From positions 4,357,001 through 4,421,000 of the forward strand of contig NZ_JBGNFV010000001.1 of the NCBI RefSeq assembly GCF_041449215.1: a stretch of DNA of 64,000 bases, in the 5' to 3' direction. The notes beneath the pieces were generated by a model, which was not told where the DNA came from, searched no databases, and saw nothing but the letters and a program-made list of their open reading frames with translations. Within the stretch, counting starts at the first letter, position 1, and each line of letters begins with the position of its first letter. Position numbers and translations under genes: made by a program. Shown here piece by piece: positions 19,001 to 26,760 of the stretch. This DNA comes from Roseivirga sp. BDSF3-8 (GTDB taxonomy: Bacteria; Bacteroidota; Bacteroidia; Cytophagales; Cyclobacteriaceae).

Positions 19001-19033
19001 TAACCTCTTCATATATATAAAAATGGTTTTCAT
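16025..19033 (-). CDS. susC: SusC/RagA-family TonB-linked outer-membrane transporter
   Basis: 1002 residues. Signal peptide ending AWSQ, then a CarboxypepD-regulatory-like domain (about 28-110). The plug has the SusC signature VVVVGYGQQEKEDVTGSV near residue 110 and PLYVIDGVPL, and NPNDIESFTVLKDASAAAIY is also typical. A 22-strand barrel follows and ends in an aromatic-rich strand (RTFLIGLNLGL). Late in the barrel are loops of DxNxDGxxDxxD type (DHNDDGVVDDSD, DQNEDGIVNDSD) that look calcium-binding. It imports glycan with TonB energy. Another ATG at 19012 gives a tighter signal peptide and may be the true start. The SusE/F-like gene is 34 bases upstream, suggesting one transcript. Confidence 0.95.
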   Translation of the reverse strand: MKTIFIYMKRLSLLLVMLCISGVAWSQVRVTGKVTDQLNGEGLPGVNILVKGTTNGAVTDIDGNYSINVAPDATLVFSYVGYVKEEVPVNNRSTIDLNLAPDIEQLSEVVVVGYGQQEKEDVTGSVVEVDSKEFNKGAIVSPDQLINGKVPGVNITPDSGEPGGKVQIRIRGGTSLTAGNDPLYVIDGVPLENTTQNGGRNPLNFLNPNDIESFTVLKDASAAAIYGSRAANGVIIITTKSGKAGAKPRLNYDSWVSFSNAVDKIDVLNGDQYRLVAAEVAPDRTNLLLNANTDWQSQVLRTAVGQNHSLSFTGGGENTGYRISFNYLDKEGIIETSSTKRTGLNLNLNQSLFDNTLDISLGLKGAYTEDAFVDGAAISNSIGFAPTQPIYDVNSQFGGYWEWPTTFGTAVGLNPVSVLDQTEFVGETYRSLGNMTISYDLPFISGLSAKVNLAYDVLKGQRSDFQPFTLRSQSADSGQVKIESITRTMKLLESYLNYEKNLKGINSNIKALAGYSYQDFFNGFPTITARRLSTNIFGIYNPTIAGEYEAPYSVQENRLISFFGRVDYDFMSRYLLTVNARYDGSSRFGDENRWGFFPSASLGWRIIEEPWMDGLSSIFNDLKVRAGWGITGNQEFANYQYFAVYRPSDQFTQYPLGGEPITTIRPSAYNPQLKWEETTQYNVGLDYSLLNGRLNGTLDFYLKQTDDLLFNTPVPAGTNLSNFVVTNIGSMENKGVELGLNGIIIDKSDIRWDLGFNVAYNHNEITKLNGNTDPDFRGVPVGDISGGVGNRIQILSVGESRNTFYVFEHIRDENGNPLVDGVDHNDDGVVDDSDLYVDQNEDGIVNDSDRIYYNDPLPDWLFGLTSNVNAYNFDLSFTLRGSLGGYVYNNFASFAGNYSRLTNDITPGNMHASVLDNQFEEPQLFSDIYVEDASFLRMDNITLGYTVPNLGENVSLRVYGTVQNAFVITDYSGIDPESGIGGIDNDLYPRSRTFLIGLNLGL

Positions 19034-19067
19034 GAGTTGGATTTAAAGGTTTCTCAGGTTTCTACCT

Positions 19068-20087
19068 TTATTCTTCAATAAGTTCGTAAGCCGTAGTCTG
19101 GTCGTTGAAGGTAATTGTGAACGTACCGTCAAAATTACAGTCGGTGTTGGCTCCTCCGCCAGTAGCTTCTTCGGCAAAACCGTCACAGCCACCATCGCCC
19201 CAGTCCTTACCGGACCATGTATAGGTATTGGCAAATTTGAATTGGTTACCTTCTTCTATGGTCACACCCTCTATCTGCCACAGATGATCTTCTACAAGCG
19301 CCATCTGAAGGTCCGGGCCTGCCCATCCGTTCATATCACCCATTATGTACATTTCATCATAGTTGGATTCGATTGGTTCAGTCCACCATTCGTAGGTGTT
19401 GTCATTAAAGTACACAAAAACACGCCCTTGGGCCCCGCAGGCAATATTTCCGCTACCTGATTCAAGAACACCGTCACAATCCGTATCTGTCCAATCCTGG
19501 CCGGACCAGTCAGGGGTATTAGCAAATTTGAATTCTGTTGTGTCCGTAATGGTCATGGGCACGCGCCATGTAAAATCAGTGACAAGACTCATTTTGAGGT
19601 CGGTGCCTATCCATTCGTTAGGTGTGCCAAGGACAAACATCTGGTCCTGATTGGACTGTACACCTCTTACATAAATGGTTTTTGATATGGAGGTAGTAAG
19701 CCCTTCTGTATCCTGTACAGATACTTCGAAAACGTGATTACCTATTTCAAGTGAGTCAGCCCGTAAGTTTAACGTTACCGTATCAATTGTTCCTGTCAGC
19801 TTTTCAGCTTTACCATACACCACATCTCCGGCAGAGTCTTTCAACTCCATGGAAATATAGCTGAGTCCCGGGTCTGCATCTGCTACGTGAACCCGTATGG
19901 TGTTTGCTACCTGTGTACTGATAGAATCCATTGCGGAATCATCAACTATTTGTAGCTCAGGAGCATTTGTATTGTTGATTTCGGTTGTGAAATCATCGAC
20001 CTCACAGCCCATGGCCAGTATACCTACTACAATGACCATAGAGCATGTGGAAGCCTTCAAGAAATTTGAAAAACTATTGCTCTTCAT
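19068..20087 (-). CDS. SusE/SusF-like starch-binding lipoprotein
   Basis: 339 residues from ATG at 20087, chosen because it opens a proper signal peptide with lipobox ILAMGC; a longer open frame upstream adds residues that do not look like a leader. After the Cys comes EVDDF, an acidic stretch that fits surface export. An Ig-like domain (about 35-135) is followed by two tandem modules of about 90 residues. They share the pattern MxxxGxxNxWxGxDLxM...FKFANTxxWSGxDW, as in SusE/F carbohydrate modules. Each module carries a Cys pair in a D/G-rich loop (TDCDG...IAC; GGCDG...TDC) that may form a disulfide. It is first in the sus operon, whereas SusE/F normally follows SusD. Confidence 0.85.
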   Translation of the reverse strand: MKSNSFSNFLKASTCSMVIVVGILAMGCEVDDFTTEINNTNAPELQIVDDSAMDSISTQVANTIRVHVADADPGLSYISMELKDSAGDVVYGKAEKLTGTIDTVTLNLRADSLEIGNHVFEVSVQDTEGLTTSISKTIYVRGVQSNQDQMFVLGTPNEWIGTDLKMSLVTDFTWRVPMTITDTTEFKFANTPDWSGQDWTDTDCDGVLESGSGNIACGAQGRVFVYFNDNTYEWWTEPIESNYDEMYIMGDMNGWAGPDLQMALVEDHLWQIEGVTIEEGNQFKFANTYTWSGKDWGDGGCDGFAEEATGGGANTDCNFDGTFTITFNDQTTAYELIEE

Positions 20088-20846
20088 ATTAATTGGTGAG
20101 ATAAAATTTGCGTTATAAAAATGATACAACTATCCCATCCGCCCAGATCGGGGGTTATCCTCAAACATCAGCTTTTGATCTTTGAGGGGGTTATAATTGT
20201 ATTATGCCAACAGGAGGACTGTTTAAGTCCTGTTTTCAGTATGGCAGGAGAGAAAGGATGTACTGCAGTGGCCGGCCAGTAGTAGCCTTCTGAGGTGCCC
20301 CTGCAGATAGAATTGTAAATTGTGCTTCATGTACCCGTATATTTAGTTGTTGTTTCGCTGAGTTCAAGGCCTCTCAGGGCCAGGATAATGGCTGATGATC
20401 TTGAAAGAATGATAGCTGGAAGCACTCCCGTTTTGCAGGAAATGAAAAATGATATTGCGATGATAAAGCTGACATAAATAGCCGTCTATCAACCATTATT
20501 ATTTTGTCGTTTATTTATCAATAATACATAAAAGCACACAATTTCCCTTGATTTCAAGCTCAAAATATTAACAATTACGTAATGAAAACGTAACCGCAAA
20601 CGTTTGCGGTTACAGTTCATTGAATGTGTTGTTCATGTAATTTATTCTGTCTAAAATTTAAGTCTACTTACGGACATTTTTCGTCGAATGCTTAGTAAAG
20701 TACAATTATTGGATATTGATTAGCTTTGGTTTCTATGAGTTGAAAGCTGCTTTACCTGCTAAGAGCCCTATTCTAAAGGGGTAAATTGATATATCCCTTC
20801 AAGTTTTGTGTAAATTTTGTGTATTATTACGCAATAGTCTATAGAT
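20088..20846. other. Divergent intergenic region between the sus operon and lacI-type gene
   Basis: 759 bases with the main control sites of the locus. A hairpin at 20158-20187 (CCTCAAA ... TTTGAGG, flanked by GGGGTTAT copies) would lie in the sus leader. A perfect 24-bp palindrome is at 20590-20613. A TAnnTTTG match (TAGCTTTG) is at 20721-20728, facing the regulator gene but with no good -33 partner. A 29-codon frame at 20388-20477 shows no recognisable product and is probably chance. No CAAAnnTA (reverse -7 box) was found for the sus side. Confidence 0.6.
20590..20613. promoter_or_regulatory. LacI-type operator (perfect 24-bp palindrome)
   Basis: The two 12-base halves, GTAACCGCAAAC and GTTTGCGGTTAC, are exact reverse complements. 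The centre CGCAAACGTTTGCG matches the usual LacI-family operator form with a central CG. It lies 234 bases before the LacI-family start and about 500 bases before the sus operon start. Binding by the adjacent regulator is inferred from position and symmetry. Confidence 0.85.
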
Positions 20847-21869
20847 ATGAAGAGCGGGCAGATTACCATTAAAGACATTGCAAGGGAGCTTAAAATTTCC
20901 CCATCTACAGTTTCCAGAGCGTTAAAGAATCATCCTGACATAAGCCCGGAAACAAAAAAGGCTGTTACAGCACTTGCAAGTAAACTGGATTACCAGCCTA
21001 ATTCTATTGCGCTTAGCCTGCGTAAAAGTAAGACTAATATAATTGGCGTAGTCATCCCGGAGATTGTCCATTACTTTTTCTCCACTATTATTAGCGGTAT
21101 AGAGGATGTAGCTTATGGAGCTGGTTATAATGTGATGATCTGTCAGTCTAACGAAAGTTATTCTCGCGAGGTCACTAATATTCATGCTCTTATGTCAAGC
21201 CGGGTTGATGGCCTGCTGGCGAGTATTTCAAGCGAAACTACCGATCACGACCACTTTCAGTCTATAAATAAAAGGGGGATACCTCTTGTGTTTTTTGACC
21301 GGGTAAGCCAGGAGATTCCTGCCAGCCGTGTGGTAGTAGATGACCACGACGGGGCTTTCAGGGCAGTGGAGCACCTTTATGAACAGGGGTGCCGTAACAT
21401 TGCTCACCTGACTGGTCCTAATAGCCTTGACATTTCACACAGCAGGAAACAAGGGTATCTGGATGCGCTTAAAAGCAAAGGTTTACCGGTAAAAGATGAA
21501 TTTATCGTAGAAGCCGGCCTTACTATAGAAGCAGGAGTGAAAGCTTGTAAAGAGCTGCTTAGCCGTGAAGAGAAACCGGACGGACTGCTGGCCTTTAGTG
21601 ACCCTGTGGCAATTGGTGTGATGAAGGTAGCCCGTGAGATGGGCATCGCTATCCCTGAGGACCTGGCCCTCGTAGGGTTTAGTAATGAGCCTATTACTTC
21701 CATTATCCATCCATCTATTACTACAGTGGCTCAGCCGGGTTATGAAATGGGTCGACTGGCCACCCAGTTATTCCTGGATGAATCTAAAGCGGGTGATGAT
21801 TTTGTTCCTGAGACGAAAATTCTCAAAACTAACCTTCTTATCAGGGAAAGTAGCCGCCGTATTCGTTAA
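20847..21869 (+). CDS. LacI-family transcriptional regulator
   Basis: 340 residues. An N-terminal helix-turn-helix (ITIKDIARELKISPSTVSRAL, residues about 6-26) and hinge helix region (YQPNSIALSLRKSKTNIIGV) precede a periplasmic-binding-like sensor domain. Sensor motifs include VDGLLASIS, GIPLVFFDRV, HLTGP and LALVGFSNEP. It is divergent from the sus operon and upstream of the ROK kinase, so it is inferred to sense an alpha-glucan product or sugar phosphate and to control this locus through the palindrome at 20590. A short T-rich hairpin near 21960-21985 may end its transcript. Confidence 0.93.
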   Translation: MKSGQITIKDIARELKISPSTVSRALKNHPDISPETKKAVTALASKLDYQPNSIALSLRKSKTNIIGVVIPEIVHYFFSTIISGIEDVAYGAGYNVMICQSNESYSREVTNIHALMSSRVDGLLASISSETTDHDHFQSINKRGIPLVFFDRVSQEIPASRVVVDDHDGAFRAVEHLYEQGCRNIAHLTGPNSLDISHSRKQGYLDALKSKGLPVKDEFIVEAGLTIEAGVKACKELLSREEKPDGLLAFSDPVAIGVMKVAREMGIAIPEDLALVGFSNEPITSIIHPSITTVAQPGYEMGRLATQLFLDESKAGDDFVPETKILKTNLLIRESSRRIR

Positions 21870-22287
21870 TTAAGGTATTTTTTAAAAAAACTGCAATCGT
21901 TTGAAAGTATATAAGCAGTATATTTTCATACTCTCTATAGAGTAGAAAGCGTCTTTTCCATATGCTTGCGAGCATTTTTTTGATTTTTTTCTCCTTATTT
22001 TGTGTCTGATTTGTGCGGTAGGTGATTGGGAAGTTTACCCTGAATAACCAAAGCCTACCGATTATCATGGTAGGTAAAAATGGGGACAGGAAGCACCCCT
22101 GTCAGCGCTGCGCTACACGCTGAACAATGGATGGGGGCAAAATCTCTCTTCCCGAACTAATCAAACTAATTGGCATCGTGGGGGTTAAATGGTTGATTTT
22201 CAGTAGTAAAAATTTGTAATTTTTACGTTAAAATAGCATGATAATAATGCTTGAAGGTTAGTTTACTGCCACTTTCTACTTTACTCT
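21870..22287. other. Intergenic region between lacI-type gene and ROK kinase, with candidate operator
   Basis: 418 bases. GCAATCGTTTGA at 21893-21904 matches the core of the LacI palindrome at 10 of 12 positions and is a weak candidate site. The short stem ATGCT/AGCAT at about 21961-21975 is followed by long T runs and may be a terminator. A small hairpin CCTACC...GGTAGG is at 22053-22073. No coding frame looks real. The ROK gene promoter could not be identified. Confidence 0.45.
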
Positions 22288-23196
22288 ATGAAAAAATTTT
22301 TAGGCATTGATATCGGAGGCACCAATGTAAAAATGGCTGCGGTGAACCGTGATGGTAAAATCATTGATAGAAGAAAGTTTCCTACTAGTGAATTAAGCTC
22401 CAAGGGGTTTGTGCCATCCTTTCTGGATGTAGTGGATCGGTACTTATCGGATCATACTGACATTAAAAAAATTGGGGTCGGAGTACCTGGTATGCTTAGC
22501 AAGAACCGCAAAACTACCCTTGAAGTACCCGCCATTCCACAGCTAAACGGCGTGGATCTTCACTCAAGCCTCACCAGGCGGTTTCAGAACAAAAAGTTTT
22601 ACCTGGAAAATGACGCAAACTCAGCCGCATTAGGTGAGTATCATTTTGCGGAACAGGAAAATATGCCTGAGACCTTCCTTTTCATCACACTTGGTACTGG
22701 AGTAGGTGGAGCAGCTATAATAAATAAAACCATTTTTCGAGGGGGAGATGGTAACGGAATGGAGTTGGGGCATACTCTTAGCAAGAACGGGAAGAGGCTG
22801 GAGCAGAATATAGGCAAAGCAGGTATTATGGGTATTGCGGAGGAAAAACTGCGAAACTATACCGGTGATACTGAGATCAAGTGCCTGGAAAACATGAGTC
22901 CTAAAGAGCTGTCTACTTTTGCTGCTGAAGGGGATCCCTTTGCAGCCGATTTGTTTTCGGATGTGGGGCTATTTTTAGGTGAATCACTCGTTAGTACTAT
23001 CAGAGTTCTGGATATAAAGACCATTCTGATAGGAGGGGGAGTTTCCGCAGTATTTGACCACATAAAGGATGCGATGCTGGGCCCTATGAAAGAATATCTC
23101 ACTCCGTACTACATGGAAAAAGTGGATATCCACCGGGCTGTACTGGGCAATAGGGCGGGAATTGTTGGGGCGGCTTCTCTCTGTTTTATGGATTAA
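22288..23196 (+). CDS. ROK-family sugar kinase (glucokinase-like) without the zinc motif
   Basis: 302-residue cytoplasmic kinase. Phosphate-binding motif FLGIDIGGTNVKMA (residues 4-17), catalytic region LENDANSAALGEYHF (106-120), ITLGTGVGGA (133-142) and ELGH (159-162) are all present. The ROK zinc site CxCGxxGC that normally follows ELGH is replaced by LEQNIGKAG, with no cysteines. It would phosphorylate glucose or a related hexose released by the GH13 enzymes. Placement after the LacI regulator supports a role in this locus, although a 418-base gap suggests its own promoter. It meets the next gene tail to tail with a 4-base overlap. Confidence 0.88.
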   Translation: MKKFLGIDIGGTNVKMAAVNRDGKIIDRRKFPTSELSSKGFVPSFLDVVDRYLSDHTDIKKIGVGVPGMLSKNRKTTLEVPAIPQLNGVDLHSSLTRRFQNKKFYLENDANSAALGEYHFAEQENMPETFLFITLGTGVGGAAIINKTIFRGGDGNGMELGHTLSKNGKRLEQNIGKAGIMGIAEEKLRNYTGDTEIKCLENMSPKELSTFAAEGDPFAADLFSDVGLFLGESLVSTIRVLDIKTILIGGGVSAVFDHIKDAMLGPMKEYLTPYYMEKVDIHRAVLGNRAGIVGAASLCFMD

Positions 23197-24062
23197 CCCA
23201 CACCTTTTTTATTTAACAGATACCAGACCAGGGGAATCCCAAAGTGAACTACTCTCACAAGAATGAGAGGCAGGGTTTGATCCAGCGTTAGCCAAAACAG
23301 CGCCCCACCGATGACGTAGGTAGTATAACGCGCAGCAGTGGTGAACAGGCCCCATACTATACAATAGCCCAGTGCAAGGGGTCTTACCGGATTAATGAAC
23401 AGGGCCAATGCCACCATAATATCTGCAATTCCAGCCACAGTGAGTAACGTTCTGGCAAGATCATCAGAAAGGTTGAGGGAGGCCATAGTCATATCTACAA
23501 AATGGCCTGGTACAGGATAATAACCTAAGGCATAGAGTCCATGGGCAGCAAAGGTTAGTGCTATAAGTATGAGCCCCATAAAGATGAACCCTCTGGAAGG
23601 AATTTTTAGCCAGATACCTGCCAGAAGCAGGGGACTAAGGGACTGCAGACTATACTCAAATAACTGAGCAGCCTGCAGACCGGCATCTAGATAGTGACTA
23701 TAAGCCTGCAGGCATAATAGGAGGCTAGCCACTATGGGAAATAGCATAAGCCAGCGCGGACTGCGTCGAGTGATAAACAGACTTATCACTGCGGTAATGA
23801 ACAGAAAACCTCCTGTGACCATGATGACCATGTCCAGCCGGCTATCCATAACCGGATTATTAATGTAATCCTGCCACGTAAGCCCCAGGAGGGACACCCA
23901 CCATTCGCTTAGCTGCTGGGTATACAATATGGCCCGGTAGGCCGTAGCACCCTGAAAGTGTGCGTAGGCTTGTCCTAGCAGACTAATGGCTACACTAACC
24001 TTGAGGATGACGGTCCATTTGTCAGGAGTGGACAAGCCGGTATTATTTTTGATTGTTAGCAT
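23193..24062 (-). CDS. Multi-pass membrane protein, function unknown
   Basis: 289 residues with about seven or eight hydrophobic segments (for example VSVAISLLGQAYAHF, MVIMVTGGFLFITAVISLF, LLLAGIWL, FIFMGLILIALTFAAHG). It has Trp/Tyr-rich loops and a basic C terminus (YLLNKKGVG). The layout recalls DoxX-like or other small quinone-linked membrane proteins, but I do not recognise a family motif. It converges on the ROK kinase and diverges from the phosphoesterase gene. Confidence 0.7.
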   Translation of the reverse strand: MLTIKNNTGLSTPDKWTVILKVSVAISLLGQAYAHFQGATAYRAILYTQQLSEWWVSLLGLTWQDYINNPVMDSRLDMVIMVTGGFLFITAVISLFITRRSPRWLMLFPIVASLLLCLQAYSHYLDAGLQAAQLFEYSLQSLSPLLLAGIWLKIPSRGFIFMGLILIALTFAAHGLYALGYYPVPGHFVDMTMASLNLSDDLARTLLTVAGIADIMVALALFINPVRPLALGYCIVWGLFTTAARYTTYVIGGALFWLTLDQTLPLILVRVVHFGIPLVWYLLNKKGVG

Positions 24063-24145
24063 CCCGGACGCTATTTATAAAATTCACGGGCAGTACAAAA
24101 ATTTTTCTTATTCTTGCCAGTACACGTAAAACCTGTTTTCTACGG

Positions 24146-25414
24146 ATGAGCTATCAAAGAATATTATTTTCTTCCCTGTTTCTTCTCCTCGCGGTTCAGT
24201 TTTGCAAGGCTGCTACTGATAAATACCGGCTGATAATCCGTGATGATCCTGCATATAATATGACTATCGGCTGGAACCAGATTTCCGGTACGGATGCACG
24301 TGTGTATTATGATTCGGTAGACCATGGGGTGGATACGGAGGCTTATGCTAATTCACAGTCACCTGACAGAGTAGTGAGTTACAAAAGTATGAATAACCAC
24401 TTTGTGCGCCTTCAGGGGCTGAAGCCTGATAGGGCTTATTATTTCGTTATTGCAGATTCTGAAGGCAGATCACAAAGGTTTTGGTTCAAGACGCTACCTG
24501 ACTCTCCGGATAAGAGGCTTTCTATTGTCGCAGGGGGTGACTCCAGAAGGAATAATGCTCAAGTGGGTCCGCATGAACCCCGTATATCTTCCAATATAAT
24601 GGTGACGAAGCTGAGACCGCATTTTGTGGCTTTTGGCGGAGATTACACGAATAACAATACAGACGGTCAATGGATATCCTGGTTTGATGACTGGCAGTAT
24701 ACCATAGGGGATGACGGAAGGATGTTTCCTATCTTACCTACGAGAGGTAATCATGAGCGGAGCAATGAGGATGTTGTAAACCTGTTTGATGTAGCATCGC
24801 CGGATGTAGTATATGCCATGAATTTTGCAGGTAACCTGGTTCGCGCATATACACTTAATACGCTCAACCCTATAGAAGGCAAACAAACGGACTGGTTAAG
24901 GAAAGATCTGGCTGAGAACCACGACAAAGTAACGTGGCGCCTGGCTCAGTATCATCATCCCATTGCCCCTCATCAGCGGTCGAAAAGCTATAAAGTTCTG
25001 GAGTATACCCACTGGGCTCCTCTCTTTTACGAATATGGCATGGACCTTGTCATTGAGTGTGACAGCCATGTGGCAAAGGTAACCTGGCCCGTAAAACCCA
25101 GCGAATCAGAAGATGCAGATGCTGGTTTTATTCGGGACGATGAGAATGGAACTATCTATACCGGTGAGGGAAGCTGGGGGCTTACAAGGGTAGCTAACGT
25201 AAGTTATGACTGGACAAGGCGTAAAGGGAGTTTTAACCAGGTGAAGTGGATATTCATAGACCAGGAAAAAATCGAATTTCGTACTGTCAAAACAGAAAAT
25301 GCTTCAAACCTGACCGCCGTAAACGATGATGATCGTTTTGACCTGCCAGTGGGTCTGGATATTTGGGAAGTGGAGAAGGATGTGAAGGAGGTAGTTATAA
25401 ACCCCAGGAAATAA
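24146..25414 (+). CDS. Secreted metallophosphoesterase with purple-acid-phosphatase-like N domain
   Basis: 422 residues from ATG 24146, chosen because it starts a clean signal peptide (MSYQRILFSSLFLLLAVQF). A fibronectin-like N domain is followed by a calcineurin-type phosphoesterase core. Metal-site motifs appear in order: GGDSRR, GGDYTNN, RGNHER, QYHHP and ECDSH in place of the usual GHxH. It should hydrolyse phosphate esters outside the cytoplasm. The C-terminal GHxH variant (CDSH) keeps the final His. No lipobox or T9SS domain is seen, so a periplasmic or released enzyme is inferred. Confidence 0.85.
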   Translation: MSYQRILFSSLFLLLAVQFCKAATDKYRLIIRDDPAYNMTIGWNQISGTDARVYYDSVDHGVDTEAYANSQSPDRVVSYKSMNNHFVRLQGLKPDRAYYFVIADSEGRSQRFWFKTLPDSPDKRLSIVAGGDSRRNNAQVGPHEPRISSNIMVTKLRPHFVAFGGDYTNNNTDGQWISWFDDWQYTIGDDGRMFPILPTRGNHERSNEDVVNLFDVASPDVVYAMNFAGNLVRAYTLNTLNPIEGKQTDWLRKDLAENHDKVTWRLAQYHHPIAPHQRSKSYKVLEYTHWAPLFYEYGMDLVIECDSHVAKVTWPVKPSESEDADAGFIRDDENGTIYTGEGSWGLTRVANVSYDWTRRKGSFNQVKWIFIDQEKIEFRTVKTENASNLTAVNDDDRFDLPVGLDIWEVEKDVKEVVINPRK

Positions 25415-25479
25415 TTATGATATCAAAATAAAGGCATTCTGTATAGGAATGCCCTGGTAAAGCAATGGAGTCTGTCAGA

Positions 25480-25797
25480 CTAGTCCCACAGGTAACTTCT
25501 TACCTTTATCAGCCTAATGAGCATTTCTGTGTCCTTTTTGTGGATGCTGTCTGCCCAGATAGCATCCAGAGTAGTATTATGACTGGCCACACGGTTTTTC
25601 CACCAAACGTACAGTTCTTCTATCTCTTTTCTTGCTGCTATCAGTTCACTGCTCTCACTCCAGTCGCCCGGATCACTTAGCAATTCTTCCTTTTCCACAC
25701 AATCTGTGAGTAATTGGAAGCAAGCATGAAGCATTACGGCATCTCTGTCCGACCCTTCATCTCTTAGCGTGTTTATCTTTAAAATATTAGAATTCAT
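25480..25797 (-). CDS. Small acidic hypothetical protein
   Basis: 105 residues, soluble and helix-rich, with the segment AVMLHACFQLLTDCVEKEE and a Trp-rich second half (LYVWWKNRVA, TLDAIWAD). Similar short proteins occur in phages and cellular genomes (recollection of the pattern, not searched). No catalytic motif. It faces the phosphoesterase gene; a weak hairpin (GGCATTC/GAATGCC, about 25431-25452) lies between them. Confidence 0.6.
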   Translation of the reverse strand: MNSNILKINTLRDEGSDRDAVMLHACFQLLTDCVEKEELLSDPGDWSESSELIAARKEIEELYVWWKNRVASHNTTLDAIWADSIHKKDTEMLIRLIKVRSYLWD

Positions 25798-26193
25798 GCT
25801 TGCAAATGGTCAAATGTTCTTGCTACACTACTAATAATACACTATAAGTGTTTATTTTCAATGTGCTTTTCAGTAATAATATTTAATGTAAGTGGGTGAT
25901 TTGTCCATTAAAACAAGTTTTGGGGCTCGTTTTTATAATTGTAAATATCTGTATAAGAGAAGGGTATGATCGCCTGGCAGAAGGCATGCTATCAGGTAAT
26001 TTTTTTTTTAAAGAAAATAAAAAATCTGACTTACCCTCCTCGTGTGCAGGTGTTGAATAGTTTGGGGTCAGTAATCTTTCCCACTAGTATGCTGGTATTG
26101 AGTTATAGGAGTTATCCGGCCTAAGTTAGTCACCTGTAATTGCCTGCAAAGTGACGTGTTAGACACAACCGGATACCATATTTTACAAGCTAT
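25798..26193. other. AT-rich intergenic region
   Basis: 396 bases, strongly AT-rich, with a run of ten T followed by an A-rich tract near 25998-26025. No convincing frame, hairpin terminator or promoter box is seen. Confidence 0.5.
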
Positions 26194-26601
26194 CTATACA
26201 TTTATAACGATACTGCCGGAGGCGATATCATGTAGGGAGCGATTGTCCTCGCGTGTTTGCAATGGCACCATGGATGCGAGGCTAAGTACCAGCTTTAGGA
26301 AAAAGCGAAAAACAGAGCGAAGCATATTGATCGTTTTGTGCATGTTGTTCACTTGTCTGATACGGATATTCATCAGATACTGACCCAGAGTAGCCCCCAA
26401 GGACGTACAAACAGGCTGATACATTATAATGAATACGACTGATACATAATTTACCACCGGAGGGATGGCTAATAGCCTGTTTAGCTCCCATAATGCCAAT
26501 CCAGCTATTCCTGCAATGAGCAGATCAACGAAGGAAGCTATAGTGCGCGTTATCAAACAGGGGTAACGCAAGGTGGTCTTTTCTGTAGTGATCGTTTTCA
26601 A
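26194..26601 (-). CDS. RDD-family membrane protein
   Basis: 135 residues. The RDD signature region RTIASFVDLLIAG (residues 20-32) starts the first membrane helix. A second hydrophobic stretch covers about 50-65. The C-terminal NRSLHDIASGSIVI matches the closing HD-containing segment of RDD proteins. The family is often of unknown function, sometimes linked to ion exchange. No partner gene is evident; the pirin gene upstream is 159 bases away. Confidence 0.82.
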   Translation of the reverse strand: MKTITTEKTTLRYPCLITRTIASFVDLLIAGIAGLALWELNRLLAIPPVVNYVSVVFIIMYQPVCTSLGATLGQYLMNIRIRQVNNMHKTINMLRSVFRFFLKLVLSLASMVPLQTREDNRSLHDIASGSIVINV

Positions 26602-26760
26602 GCAGTGTAAATATTATTTGATTGATATTAAATATAAATAACGTAATTTTTCAATAGAAGCATTGAGCTGATTATTATCTAATTTTTTGTTAAAAAATTA
26701 CTTTTTAGATGTGATGCTCTCATCAGGTAGCTCATCATACTACCCTTATTTTTTACTGCC

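Noticed and set aside
20388-20477. 29-codon frame between the sus operon and the LacI gene
   Set aside because: Too short, with no recognisable product or ribosome site, and it lies in the control region.
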